From positions 1 to 64,000 of the forward strand of contig NZ_NJFZ01000005.1 in the NCBI RefSeq assembly GCF_002270355.1: DNA of 64,000 bases, written 5' to 3'. Source of the DNA: Flectobacillus sp. BAB-3569. GTDB taxonomy: Bacteria > Bacteroidota > Bacteroidia > Cytophagales > Spirosomataceae. A program made the translations under genes and the position numbers. This document shows positions 9,186 through 19,199 of the stretch, piece by piece (the first letter of the stretch is position 1; the number at the start of each line of letters is the position of its first letter). The notes beneath the pieces are model-generated. The model was not told where the DNA came from. It made no database searches and saw only the letters and a list, made by a program, of their open reading frames with translations.

Positions 9186-11003
9186 CTAAAAACCGTAACC
9201 GTCGTTGGCTAGTTTACCTTGGCTATTTGTAATTGCTTCGGCAGGGATAGGGAAAATATAACGAGATACACCTGCTACAGGTCCATTGTAGTATTTCTCC
9301 CAGTCTTTGGTAATCCAATCCACGTAAGTGGTAGGTGTTGGTTTCAAACTCGCCAAGAACGATACTCGTGTCCAAGTAGCATCTGGCGTCCCTACGTATT
9401 TGCGGCTTGGGTTCAACAATTTGAAAGTTCCACTTGCATCACGTTTCCAGTACATATAGTCTGGTAATTCAGAGAATTTACCTGTACCTGTCTGCGCAGC
9501 ATCTGCCATCAATTTCAAATCATCCACCATTTGTTTCATTTTTGGTGCATATAAGTTCCAGCGAATCAATTCATATTTACGAATCATTTCACCGCCAAAT
9601 TCCCAAGCTCTTTCATCCACAATAGCATTAAAGAAACTTTGTTTTGAAGCAGATACAGACTTAATATAAGCATCTACTTTGGTAGGCCAGTAAGTAGAAG
9701 AGAACGCACGCTGACGAACACGTTTTAGCGCATTTTGAGCAGTTTCGGTTGGACCATTCAATTCATTTTCTGCTTCAGCCAACATCAATAATACATCCGA
9801 ATAACGCATCATTGGCCAGTTGATACCTGTACCTTTAGCCGTAGAAGCCCCAGGCGCTTTATCTAAGAACCAACGACTCCATTTACCTTGGGCAATGTTC
9901 ATCGAGTTGGTTACGAACACAGCCTGAGCACTCGTATTGATTTTGTAGAAAGCACAAGTTACGTCACGACGAACATCCAAAGTATCGAATGAAAAATAAT
10001 ACGTTGGAGGAATCGCCATATAGTTATTACCCGAACCATAGCTGTGAGCTGCTGTTGTACCACCTTCTACGGTAATACCAATATTCCAACCCACATCACC
10101 ATTACCAATCGCAAATGGTACTTCAAATAATACATCACTATTAGATGGAGTCACAAATTTTGATTGATTCAAGAATACCTGTTTGAAATCAGTCGGCAAA
10201 GCACGGTCTTTCAACGTAACTAATTTTTCGGTATAAGTCTTCGCAATTTTATAATAATCCAAATAGTCAGACTTACGCTCCATTTGCATAGCAGGAGTCA
10301 AGAAATACCCTCCACGCTGAAGTGCCAAGCGAGCAATCATACCCATGGTATATTCACGGTTGATTTGTTCGATGCTGTAGTTATTTTGGTCAGCCCAAAG
10401 CATCTTATCTTCAATTTTAATCAGGTCATCTATGACTTGCGATAAAATTACGTTACGATCTTCCTTAGGTAAAAAGAAGTTATTACCAGCCTTTGGCGCT
10501 TGACGTACATTAGGTACATCACCGAAGTACATCGTCAGCATGCTATACCAGTAAGCACGCATTGTGTACGCCTCACCAAGCATCTGATACATTTTTCTTG
10601 AAGTAGCAGCATCAGAAGATTTTAGGGCATCACTGGCTTCAATTCCTTCAATGGCAATATTACAGTTACGAATCGAAGTGTAAGCTGCATTCCATACGAT
10701 ACGAAGGTCGCCATTGGTAGCGAGCGCATTCAAATCCCAAATTTGATAACGGTCAGCAGTACTACTCCAGCCACTTTGGTGCTCGATGTCGGTATTACCT
10801 GCCATATTATTTGAAAGGCGAGAACGGAATGCATCTTGACCAAATGATTCATAAATAGCGTTTACACCTTTACGAGCATCATCTGGGTTTGAATAAATAT
10901 AAGTTACGTCAAAAGTTGATAACGAATCTGGCTCTAAGAAGTCTTTACAAGACGTTAGAAAACCAGAAGCTATCACTGCGAGTATGAGGAATTTCTTTTT
11001 CAT
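9186..11003 (-). CDS. RagB/SusD family nutrient-uptake outer-membrane lipoprotein
   Basis: SusD-type lid protein that binds glycan at the cell surface and closes over the SusC barrel. I start it at 11003 (MKKKFLIL...), which gives a clean lipoprotein signal with lipobox LTSC; the frame extends 18 codons further upstream without a plausible signal. It shows the tetratricopeptide-like SusD core (MRAYWYSMLTMYFGDVP near residue 150) and the typical C-terminus IFPIPAEAI. It follows susC with an 86-base gap, as in nearly all Sus pairs. The likely ligand is pectin oligogalacturonide, from the surrounding lyases and esterases. Confidence 0.93.
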   Translation of the reverse strand: MKKKFLILAVIASGFLTSCKDFLEPDSLSTFDVTYIYSNPDDARKGVNAIYESFGQDAFRSRLSNNMAGNTDIEHQSGWSSTADRYQIWDLNALATNGDLRIVWNAAYTSIRNCNIAIEGIEASDALKSSDAATSRKMYQMLGEAYTMRAYWYSMLTMYFGDVPNVRQAPKAGNNFFLPKEDRNVILSQVIDDLIKIEDKMLWADQNNYSIEQINREYTMGMIARLALQRGGYFLTPAMQMERKSDYLDYYKIAKTYTEKLVTLKDRALPTDFKQVFLNQSKFVTPSNSDVLFEVPFAIGNGDVGWNIGITVEGGTTAAHSYGSGNNYMAIPPTYYFSFDTLDVRRDVTCAFYKINTSAQAVFVTNSMNIAQGKWSRWFLDKAPGASTAKGTGINWPMMRYSDVLLMLAEAENELNGPTETAQNALKRVRQRAFSSTYWPTKVDAYIKSVSASKQSFFNAIVDERAWEFGGEMIRKYELIRWNLYAPKMKQMVDDLKLMADAAQTGTGKFSELPDYMYWKRDASGTFKLLNPSRKYVGTPDATWTRVSFLASLKPTPTTYVDWITKDWEKYYNGPVAGVSRYIFPIPAEAITNSQGKLANDGYGF

Positions 11004-11089
11004 AATACATTGAATAGACTTTTGCCGAGGCTTGAGTCTGATTTTTAGGTTAAACACACTAAAAGTTCAATTCAAACTTTTAACAAAGA

Positions 11090-14000
11090 CTAGAAAGTAA
11101 TATTTACACCAAAAGTATATGAGCGGCTACGCGGGAATGAAGAATAATCTACCCCTGGCGTTAAACCTGAATATCCGCTTCTTGTGGTACTAACTTCTGG
11201 GTCATAGCCTGAGTATTTCGACCATAGGTAAAGATTGTTTCCAGTAAAGTAAATTCTGAATTGAGACATACCTAACTTCGAAATAATGTGTTTTGGAATA
11301 GAGTAGCCAATGTTTAGGTTGTTCAAACGAATAAATGAACCATCTTCAAGTGCCCAGTCAGAAATAACCGCTTGTGCATCTGCCAATCCTAGTGGTGACC
11401 AAATAGTTTTGTTAGCATTTAATTGTCTCAATTGCTCCAAATCAGTCACAATTTCACCCGGTGTTCCTGTGTATTTTCCGTCTACGTCCAAATAGGTAAA
11501 GCGATTATTGATGCTCATCATGTCAGTAAGGTTACCGTAAGTCACACGACGGAATTGGTTATATTGGATTTTACCAGTATTATAAATCTTGTTACCATAC
11601 GACCAGTTAAAGAAAACCGAAGCATCAAAGTTTTTGTAACGACCATTAAATCCGAAACCACCTTGAGCTTTTGGTAAAGTATTACCAATAACCTGACGGT
11701 CTAAGCTGTTTACCACACCATCGCCATTGGTATCCTTTAACTTCATAAATCCAGGACGAATCGCAGTATTACCTGTAATCGAAGTTGAGTTAACAACCCC
11801 ATCTTTCAGGATATATTTTTTAGTTGCTGCATCATATCCAGAAAAATCATCAACGGTATAAAAACCATCCGATACATATCCGTACACATCTCCCAATGTA
11901 CCTCCTACTTTTACATAGAAGTCATCTTGGTCACGCAAATCGGTGCTTGCCCAGTTTGACTGGAAGAAGCGCTCCTGAGTTCCATCCAATGCCTCTACTT
12001 TAGCTTTGTTGATACCGAAGTTTAAGTTTACAGAAAATGAAGCATCTGGCTTGTCGATAATATATCCTGTCAATGACAATTCAACCCCACGGTTTGAAGT
12101 ACTTCCCACGTTATTCCATTGTCTGGTAAAACCAGAGCTCGAAGGAATGGCAGACTGCAATAATAAGTTGCTAGTTTTGTTATGATACAAATCCAAACTA
12201 CCAACCAAGCGTTGTTTAAAGAAACCAAAATCAAGACCTGCATTTTGGTTGATAGTCGTTTCCCAAACTAGGTTCGGATTATACAATGTGGTTCCTGTTG
12301 GGGTATAATACACATTGTCGACGTTGCCAAAGCCAGGCCCACGTAAAGTTGTTGCTTCAAACAAGAATTGAGTAGCCGTTGCATCGATACGGTCGTTACC
12401 TGTTGCACCGTAAGAGACACGCAATTTCAATTCATCGAGGTCACGAACTTGTTTAAGTAGCTTTGTTTCAGATAATTTCCATCCCAAAGCTACAGCTGGG
12501 AAGAAGCCCAAACGGTTAGCAGCACTAAATTTACTTGAAGCATCTGCACGGAAAGTCAAAGCAGCCAAATAGCGATCTTTGAATTGGTAGTTGATACGTC
12601 CAAATCCTGAAACACGATTTTGGTCGGTATTTTCAGTCGTGTATTGACGGTCGGTGCGACCAAACGACATGTTGGCGAATAGCTCTTCAGGCGTAATAGA
12701 AGCACGGAAGTCTTCGCCACGTAGGAAACTTGTATTTCCGCCTGTTGAATAGACTTCATGACCCAACAAGAAATCTAACTTGTGAGCACCCAAACCCTTC
12801 ATTTGATAATTCAAGGTATTTAACCAACGCAATGAATTAGTTTCAAAGTTTGTTTTTTCACCGATTGGTAGGCTACTACCATTGTTGAAAGATTCTCCTG
12901 TTAAAGGACCGTAATAACGTAATACTTTATCATACGATTTTGAACTTGTTAATGTCGTTTTAAAATCTAAGCCTTTTACAATTGACCAACTCAAACCTGC
13001 ATTCAATACATAGTCTTGAGTAGTACGCTTACGCCAATCTTGAGCTACTAATTTCTTAGGATTTACTAATGCCAACAAGAACGATGCAAAGTCATCATCA
13101 CTACCTGCGGTCGACAAATCAATGTCTAATTCATCAGCAATACCGTTAGTTGGGCGAGTCTGAACAGCATCTTTGATATTCAATTGTGCCGAACCTGAAG
13201 TACCTGCTCCGTCGATTATGGTGTTCGTGATACGAGCTGAAGCATCAAATTTCAATTTTTTACTAATATTTTGATTTAACTTAAAGTTGATTACATTACG
13301 ATTATATCCCGAACCTGTCAATAAGCCTTGGTCTGTATTATTGGTTAAACTCAAACTGAATGTTGTGAGCTCTGTACCTCCGCTAATACTAACATTATGA
13401 GACTGTGTAGTTCGTGGAGCCCCAAAAAGTTCATCTTGCCAATTAGTACCCTTTTTATCTTTATACAAGTCATAATCACCATACTTGCCAAAAAACTTCT
13501 CCATATTGTTTACATCTGTTGTACTGCGAAGCTTGGCTCTTTCATAGTTAACCAACACATATTCATAAGGCGAAAGCACTTTATAGGCACGGTCAGAAGG
13601 TAAGGTTTTTAGTTGCATAAAGCCGTTATACGATACTGTAGTGCGACCTGCTTTTGGTCTTTTGGTTGTAATAACAACTACCCCATTAGAAGCTTGTGCC
13701 CCATAAATCGCTGTAGCTGCTGCATCTTTCAAGACGTTGATACTTTCAATGTCTGAAGGAGGAACATCCTTAATACTATTGACAATAAAACCATCTACTA
13801 CATACAAAGGAGAGTTATCTTGTGTAATTGAGCCTCCACCACGAACACGAATTACTACATCGGCATCTGGCGAACCATCGGTTGTTACAACGCTTACCCC
13901 TGCCATACGACCTGTCATTGCTTGCGCGGCACTTGTGATAGGAATATTTTTGAGATCACGACCCGACATCGATGCCACCGAACCTGTATTATCTGTTTTT

Positions 14001-14709
14001 TCACTACACCATAACCATCGCTCACGACTGACACCTCGGCAAGCATGCTGTTTTCTGGTGCGAGCGAAATACTCAGTTCGCCTTTTCCTTCAATTTTCAC
14101 TTCTTGGGTTTTCATCCCAATAAATGAAAATACCAAAGTTGCTCCTTTGGGAGCATTGATACTAAAACGACCCTGAGAGTCGGTAGTAGCACCATTGTTA
14201 GTACCTTTTACCTTGACAGTAACTCCTGGAAGAGCGTCACCAGATTCTGAATCCACGACTTTTCCTTTAACAGGATCGGCTGCTGTGGCTTTTGTGAGAC
14301 TGGTTTCGAGCATGGGTGTATTCATTCCCGACTTTTCTTCTAGTCCGTTCGAAGCAGTCAGTACAATAGAATTATGCACCACTTTATAGCTCATGTTAAG
14401 AGGATTTAAGAAACGATTTAGGACCGTTCTCAAACTTTCATTGTTAGCAATAAGGCTCAGATTATTTGCTTGGGTAAGTGTTTGTTTAGAACTAAAAATG
14501 AAAGAAACACCTGATTCTTTCTCTAGTTCTTTCAACACACCCTTAATAGTGCTGTTCTTTACTGAAACAGTCACTGGTTTTGCCAAAACTTCTTGCGCGC
14601 TGGCATCTTTTGCATAAGATACCACCATAAAGGCAATAGCTATGGCTAACTGAATGACAGTCATCTTCATGATTTTGAAAAATGTTGTCTTAATAAATTG
14701 TTTTTCCAT
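11090..14709 (-). pseudogene. SusC/RagA TonB-linked outer-membrane transporter with STN domain, interrupted by a -1 frameshift
   Basis: The gene is read in two frames: 14709-13915 holds the signal sequence, an STN domain (about residues 50-120), a carboxypeptidase-regulatory-like domain and the start of the plug; 13978-11090 holds the plug (ending in the GVVVITTKRP type motif) and the beta-barrel to its C-terminal Phe. The break is at the T6 run 13996-14001 (A6 in the coding strand, GTG AAA AAA CAG). One extra A restores V-K-K-T-D-N-T-G-S-V-A-S-M-S-G, the normal SusC plug start, and a 1206-residue protein. Both sides are otherwise uninterrupted, so a sequencing indel or very recent mutation is likeliest. 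The STN domain couples uptake to the FecR/sigma pair upstream. Confidence 0.88.
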
Positions 14710-14758
14710 AAATTTGCTTTGTACGATTTGGTTGTGAAATCTACAATACCTCTACAGG

Positions 14759-14897
14759 CATCTGGTAAATGCTCGTGGAGGCTTATAAGCTTGAAGTGCT
14801 GGTAACACTTCAGGCTTTTTTATAGGTAGCTACTTTATTTAATCGATAGTCTTTGTATGAATAAGAAATCATCTGGTAAATAACTTCTTGCTGGTAA
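14759..14897 (-). promoter_or_regulatory. Four CTGGTAA repeats in the susC upstream region
   Basis: CTGGTAA (TTACCAG in the direction of transcription) occurs at 14762-14768, 14799-14805, 14873-14879 and 14891-14897, with start spacings of 37, 74 and 18. Two copies sit in an identical 12-mer, CATCTGGTAAAT. The 244-base gap also holds a hairpin (GCTTGAAGTG/CACTTCAGGC, about 14789-14814). Their position between fecR and susC makes them candidate regulator sites or leader elements. Confidence 0.4.
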
Positions 14898-14953
14898 TCA
14901 CATCAAGATTTTTCTTTTAAATAAATCGCTAAAACGGACTATGATGCTAACTC

Positions 14954-16000
14954 TTATTGGCAACCATCACCTAAGATGATTATTTCGTTGCCTTCGATTT
15001 GGTAAGTGGCACTAATTGAGCTACAGATAATATCCATGATTACGGGAAGTCGTTGGTTTTTGAAATTCCCGAATAAGGTACATTTTCTAATAGCGGTGTT
15101 GGGTGTTCGGATTATGATTCCGTATTCATCCTCAATTTGTTCTATAACTTTATCTAATATTACTTCGTCAAAACTTAGCGTAATCGGTTCCCAAATTTGC
15201 TTATGTGTGTGTTGTTCTACTGTAAAATCATGGGTTTCAACCGTATTTTCTTCTTTCTGAATCACTACCTGTTGTTGAGGTGTAATAATTACTTGATTGA
15301 CTTTATCCTCATCTTCTTGATAATTGACTCTTACTTTACCTGTCACCACCGAGACTTCATATTTATCAGTATTTGCTGAGGCAACTACATTAAAGCTCGT
15401 CCCTAATACCATGATATTCAAGCCTTTATTTTTGACATGAAATGGCTGTTCTTTATTGGGCTTTACGTCAAAAAATGCCTCTCCTTCGAGATATACCTCA
15501 CGAGTTGGCGCACCTTTGACAATTTTATACATAATGCTCGTTGAAGGATTCAGCCAAACTTTACTTCCGTCTGGCAAGCTCACTTCCTGAATAGCTTTTC
15601 CTACATTGGTAACGGTTTCCCAAAGACTTTTTTCTTTAGTAGACAGTTGTGGAATTCCTACCAAACTTTCAATATCACCTTTATTTTGTGGTTGTGAAGC
15701 TATACCAACAATGATAGCAATAGCCGCTGCTGCTGCCGAAAGCATCATCCAGTTTTGCATCCACCACTCTTTCCAGCCTGAACCTTGTATTTCCTCATCC
15801 TCTGTATCGGGAGTGATACCACGTTCTGTTTGTAGGGATTCCCAAACTTTCTTTTCGATTTTGGGTAAATCCTCTTCCAAGGGTGCTATTTCATCGAAAG
15901 CATCGTACCAAACTAACAGCTTCTCTATTTCTTCAGGAGTATATTTTTCTCTGAGCGACTTGATGATCTCGTCATCATCTTTAAATTCAGGATGGCTCAT
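14954..16000 (-). CDS. FecR-type anti-sigma factor
   Basis: This 348-residue inner-membrane regulator holds the neighbouring ECF sigma factor until the STN domain of SusC signals substrate. It has a cytoplasmic N-terminal part (1-83), one membrane helix (about 84-102, AAAAAIAIIVGIA), a periplasmic FecR domain (about 130-235; VSLPDGSKVWLNPST, VYLEGEAFFDV) and a C-terminal DUF4974-like domain (about 268-345). The STN, FecR and sigma components are adjacent and co-directional here, the standard trans-envelope circuit of Bacteroidota glycan loci. The inducer is presumably a pectin fragment. Confidence 0.92.
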   Translation of the reverse strand: MSHPEFKDDDEIIKSLREKYTPEEIEKLLVWYDAFDEIAPLEEDLPKIEKKVWESLQTERGITPDTEDEEIQGSGWKEWWMQNWMMLSAAAAAIAIIVGIASQPQNKGDIESLVGIPQLSTKEKSLWETVTNVGKAIQEVSLPDGSKVWLNPSTSIMYKIVKGAPTREVYLEGEAFFDVKPNKEQPFHVKNKGLNIMVLGTSFNVVASANTDKYEVSVVTGKVRVNYQEDEDKVNQVIITPQQQVVIQKEENTVETHDFTVEQHTHKQIWEPITLSFDEVILDKVIEQIEDEYGIIIRTPNTAIRKCTLFGNFKNQRLPVIMDIICSSISATYQIEGNEIIILGDGCQ

Positions 16001-16108
16001 GTTTTATTACTGTTTTTTATCAATAAAGTCTTACTAACTCCTTACATCTATAAGTCGGTTTAGCAAAAGACTTCCACTACTCGAATATGATTTTTTTTTA
16101 ATATTTTT

Positions 16109-16696
16109 TTAAAAAAAGAAGAAAAGGATAGGAATCAAGGTGTTAGGTGTCAAATATTCGGCCATGCCCGACTTCAAAAGTCGTAGCGCTTTGGCAATAT
16201 GGTTTTCTACGGTATTCTCTGAGATACCTAATTTTTGAGCAATTTCTTTTTGAGATAAACCCGCGCGACTCAATAGAAATACTTCTCGGCATTTTTCGGG
16301 CAATATCATCAAATTTTCATTGTACACACGGAGGGCGTCGGAATAGAATATATTTTCTTCTGTAGAATTGTGTTCTTGGGGAGTGTAAACCTGATAATCC
16401 AAGAAATTTTGGCGTACGGTATCGTGGTCAAGTGCATCTAACACACGATACTTGACGCTCTTCATTAAGTAGTTAGGTAAATTATCTATGTTTGCTTTAT
16501 GACGATTCACCCAAAGATTTAAAAATAAATCATGGATGATATCTTCAGTTTGCTGTTCATCGCAAAGACGGCGCTTTACCAAAGCATATAATTTGGTAAA
16601 ATAACGACGGTATATTTCCTCAAAAGCTGCATCGCTATCCTCCATCAATAGGGATAGTAATTCGCAATCGCTCGATGCCTTTAGAGGTCTGTACAT
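16109..16696 (-). CDS. ECF-type RNA polymerase sigma factor (FecI-like)
   Basis: This 195-residue sigma-70 family protein has region 2 at about 20-95 (AFEEIYRRYFTKLYAL, EDIIHDLFLNLW) and region 4 at about 128-180 (LPEKCREVFLLSRAGLSQKE, then SENTVENHI). It matches the Bacteroidota extracytoplasmic-function group and heads the minus-strand series sigma-fecR-susC-susD. It likely directs transcription of susC onwards when released by FecR. The 3' end is followed by an A/T homopolymer stretch (16080-16125). Confidence 0.93.
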   Translation of the reverse strand: MYRPLKASSDCELLSLLMEDSDAAFEEIYRRYFTKLYALVKRRLCDEQQTEDIIHDLFLNLWVNRHKANIDNLPNYLMKSVKYRVLDALDHDTVRQNFLDYQVYTPQEHNSTEENIFYSDALRVYNENLMILPEKCREVFLLSRAGLSQKEIAQKLGISENTVENHIAKALRLLKSGMAEYLTPNTLIPILFFFF

Positions 16697-16821
16697 AAGA
16701 AAAATAATATTTTATATTAAAAAACTACTTTCAAATGTAGGTTAATCACAAAGCATTCTCCAAATATTACCATTGAATTATTTATGCAAACGTTCCCGAT
16801 AACGTTTGCTTCTTAGCAGCA

Positions 16822-17937
16822 TCAAATCGTCGTTCGGGTCGAATGGCGTCTTTGAGCTAACAATTTCACTCGTTGTATTTGCTTGGCTGTTTGGTATTTA
16901 AACTGATTATGAAACAATAACCAGCCACCCAGTGCTCCTAACAAACTACCCAAAACAATATCAAGCAATCGAAAGGTAAAAAGTAGATCAGTATTGTTAA
17001 AATAAGGATTGGCCACTTGAGTCAAAAAGATGGTCATAGGTGTAATAAAAATCACTGCCAGTACATAGTTCCGCACGATTAGGGTCTCGATAATAAACAT
17101 CAATGTCACAATGCTTAAGCACAAGGTCAGAGGTTGTAACTGAAAGTGTAATATCAACCAACAAAGACCAAGTCCAAGGGTTGTTCCTAAAATTCGATGA
17201 ATAATACGCTGCAAAACATGGCGACGACTAATACCTTGCATAATAGCCAAACAGGATATAGCAACCCAATAAGGATTTTTCAAAGCAAAAAAATGTCCTA
17301 TGCCAAGTGATATCATTACAAAACAACCTACAATCATCGATTGTACTAGATTATGATAGCGTTGTCGACGAACGGTAATCGCTATCGTAACGGGAGGATG
17401 AGCCACCATTTTTTGTGTATTAAGTAATACCAAGCTGTATATAAATGTAATAATACAAGCCAACATGGTTCCCATGGCAATCAAGCCAATTTTTTGAGGC
17501 ATTTCGCTCCAGCCAAATGGCATACAACTTGCCATCACAGCAATTAATAAAAAGAAGAAACTCCCTGGGGCTTTCAATTTAAAATGACCCACCACCCAAT
17601 GTACCAAGGTGGCGTATGCACCTACCACCACGGTCGAAATCCATGGATTAAAACTAAAAGCGATACCTACTGTAAAAGACAAGACCATCCCAAAAGAACA
17701 TACAATCATCGTAATCATTCGATTGGTTAAGGGCAACGAGGGCATATACAAAATCACATGACCTCCCAAACAAACTAATAGTCCATTACTCAATTGACCT
17801 AAATACAAACCCGAAAACAAAGCTATACTAGCACAAAAAGCCGCAATCAGTGGCATGTGCCATGGTCGCTCAGAATGTTTTAGTTCAACCAAGCTTTTGA
17901 GCTCAGTCTGCAAAAGGTCTTTGAAGGAAGTTTGCAT
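16822..17937 (-). CDS. FUSC-family inner-membrane protein
   Basis: This 371-residue polytopic membrane protein has about ten hydrophobic segments in two similar halves, typical of the fusaric acid resistance/YccS-like (FUSC) group of putative aromatic-acid or drug exporters. I place the start at 17937 (MQTSFKDLL...), where the soluble N-terminus begins; the frame runs 26 codons further upstream through a less plausible stretch. It lacks the long cytoplasmic C-terminal domain of YccS. No partner adaptor gene is adjacent, and the substrate is unknown. It is monocistronic by position. Confidence 0.75.
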   Translation of the reverse strand: MQTSFKDLLQTELKSLVELKHSERPWHMPLIAAFCASIALFSGLYLGQLSNGLLVCLGGHVILYMPSLPLTNRMITMIVCSFGMVLSFTVGIAFSFNPWISTVVVGAYATLVHWVVGHFKLKAPGSFFFLLIAVMASCMPFGWSEMPQKIGLIAMGTMLACIITFIYSLVLLNTQKMVAHPPVTIAITVRRQRYHNLVQSMIVGCFVMISLGIGHFFALKNPYWVAISCLAIMQGISRRHVLQRIIHRILGTTLGLGLCWLILHFQLQPLTLCLSIVTLMFIIETLIVRNYVLAVIFITPMTIFLTQVANPYFNNTDLLFTFRLLDIVLGSLLGALGGWLLFHNQFKYQTAKQIQRVKLLAQRRHSTRTTI

Positions 17938-18071
17938 GATGATATTTGTTGGTCTTTTGAGAATTGTTTTACAAAAGAACATAATTCTTAAAAAGCTTAG
18001 TTTATGGATTATCAAAAAAATGCAATCTTTCTTGAATTATTTCAAAAACAATACAATACAGTTCAAAAAAA

Positions 18072-18099
18072 AAGTCCCAAGCTTTAAAACTTGGGACTT
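18072..18099. terminator. Rho-independent terminator
   Basis: AAGTCCCAAG (18072-18081) pairs with CTTGGGACTT (18090-18099), with A/T runs on both sides. It ends the minus-strand barrel gene at 18120 and could work in both directions. Confidence 0.75.
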
Positions 18100-18119
18100 A
18101 AAAAAAATATTTGTTGTAC

Positions 18120-18764
18120 CTACAAAATCTTCAAACCTAGTGTCAATTGCCACAAATTGCCTTTTTGGGTAAATTTCATATCGTTGGCAAACTGAGCAGA
18201 GGTTACATCCGAAAGACTACCTTCATATCGTACATCAAGAGAAAGTGCTCCAAGGTCTAATCCACCCCCAACTTGATAACCATAAGAAGCCTTTTTAAAA
18301 GCATCTTCAGCACCATTTTGGGTATATGCCTTAATTGACTCATTTAAAGTAGCTCCTTTACTTACATTGAAAGATGCTAATGGTCCACCATTGATACGGA
18401 AAGGACTCATTCTAAAACCTAACAACACAGGAATATCAATATTTGTATACTCAATATCAACAGTCTGTTTGTCGGCGGTACTTCCTCCTTTCAAAATATT
18501 CAAACTACCTCCTTTGGCTGAAAGCAAAAATTCGGGCTGAATAAAAACTTTGTTACCAATACGCATATACACACCACCCACATAACCAGTTTTAGTGTCT
18601 AGACTTTGTTGAAAATTGGCACCGATCGAATTCATATTCAATTCATTTCCCAATTTCAATTGTGATAAGTTTACACCACCTTTGATACCGAGTGTAAAGA
18701 ACTGAGCTTTTGAAACCATAGTCAAAAGCATAAAGAGGGCAAGGAATCCAAATGTCTTTTTCAT
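18120..18764 (-). CDS. PorT-like outer-membrane beta-barrel protein
   Basis: This 214-residue protein has a signal peptide (1-20, ending near SKAQ) and an eight-stranded-barrel pattern beginning FTLGIKGGVNLS and ending WQLTLGLKIL with alternating hydrophobic residues. It belongs to the broad outer-membrane beta-barrel (PorT/OmpW-like) group of Bacteroidota. The precise role is unknown and the gene stands alone, closed by a terminator. Confidence 0.75.
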   Translation of the reverse strand: MKKTFGFLALFMLLTMVSKAQFFTLGIKGGVNLSQLKLGNELNMNSIGANFQQSLDTKTGYVGGVYMRIGNKVFIQPEFLLSAKGGSLNILKGGSTADKQTVDIEYTNIDIPVLLGFRMSPFRINGGPLASFNVSKGATLNESIKAYTQNGAEDAFKKASYGYQVGGGLDLGALSLDVRYEGSLSDVTSAQFANDMKFTQKGNLWQLTLGLKIL

Positions 18765-19199
18765 AAGTAAGTTTTATTTAAAGTTAATGTTGCGCGACTA
18801 GTAATAATCTTTTAGTTGTTCAACTCAAACTGGGGAAATAACGACACCTGTTGTGTTAGTGATACAAGTATAAATCATTTTTTTCGTATAATTTCGTAAA
18901 CGGTATCTTTGCATACATTTTTGAAATACATCAACACCTTTATGCATATATGTGTTTTAAACACAAAAATTCGTCCAATTTCGTAGAAAATGATATTTAT
19001 TTCCTACTAAAATGGTCTGGCATACAATCATGACAGCTAAGATTTGCTCATCACCCATTTTGAAATCAATATTTATCAAATTGAGTAAAAATGTATTCAT
19101 GATTTCATTAGAAATGCTTTTGAACTTTTAGCTTACAGCATATTGCTTAGAGCGGGTAAAACTAACTTTAGTTTGCCCAATAACATATACAATAATTTT
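18765..19199. other. Gene-free spacer before radA, with a TAnnTTTG word
   Basis: This 435-base AT-rich divergent spacer has no coding content that I can support. A Bacteroidota-type -7 word TATCTTTG lies at 18904-18911 on the plus strand, about 290 bases upstream of radA. It could start a long leader, but without a clear -33 partner this is weak. Confidence 0.35.

Noticed and set aside
13737-14123. Plus-strand ORF of 128 codons overlapping the susC break
   Set aside because: It is antisense to a well-conserved SusC plug and its composition is a shadow of that frame.
18765-19199. Small gene in the spacer before radA
   Set aside because: Only short frames with random composition are present, and the TTG-initiated extension of radA has no similarity to RadA.
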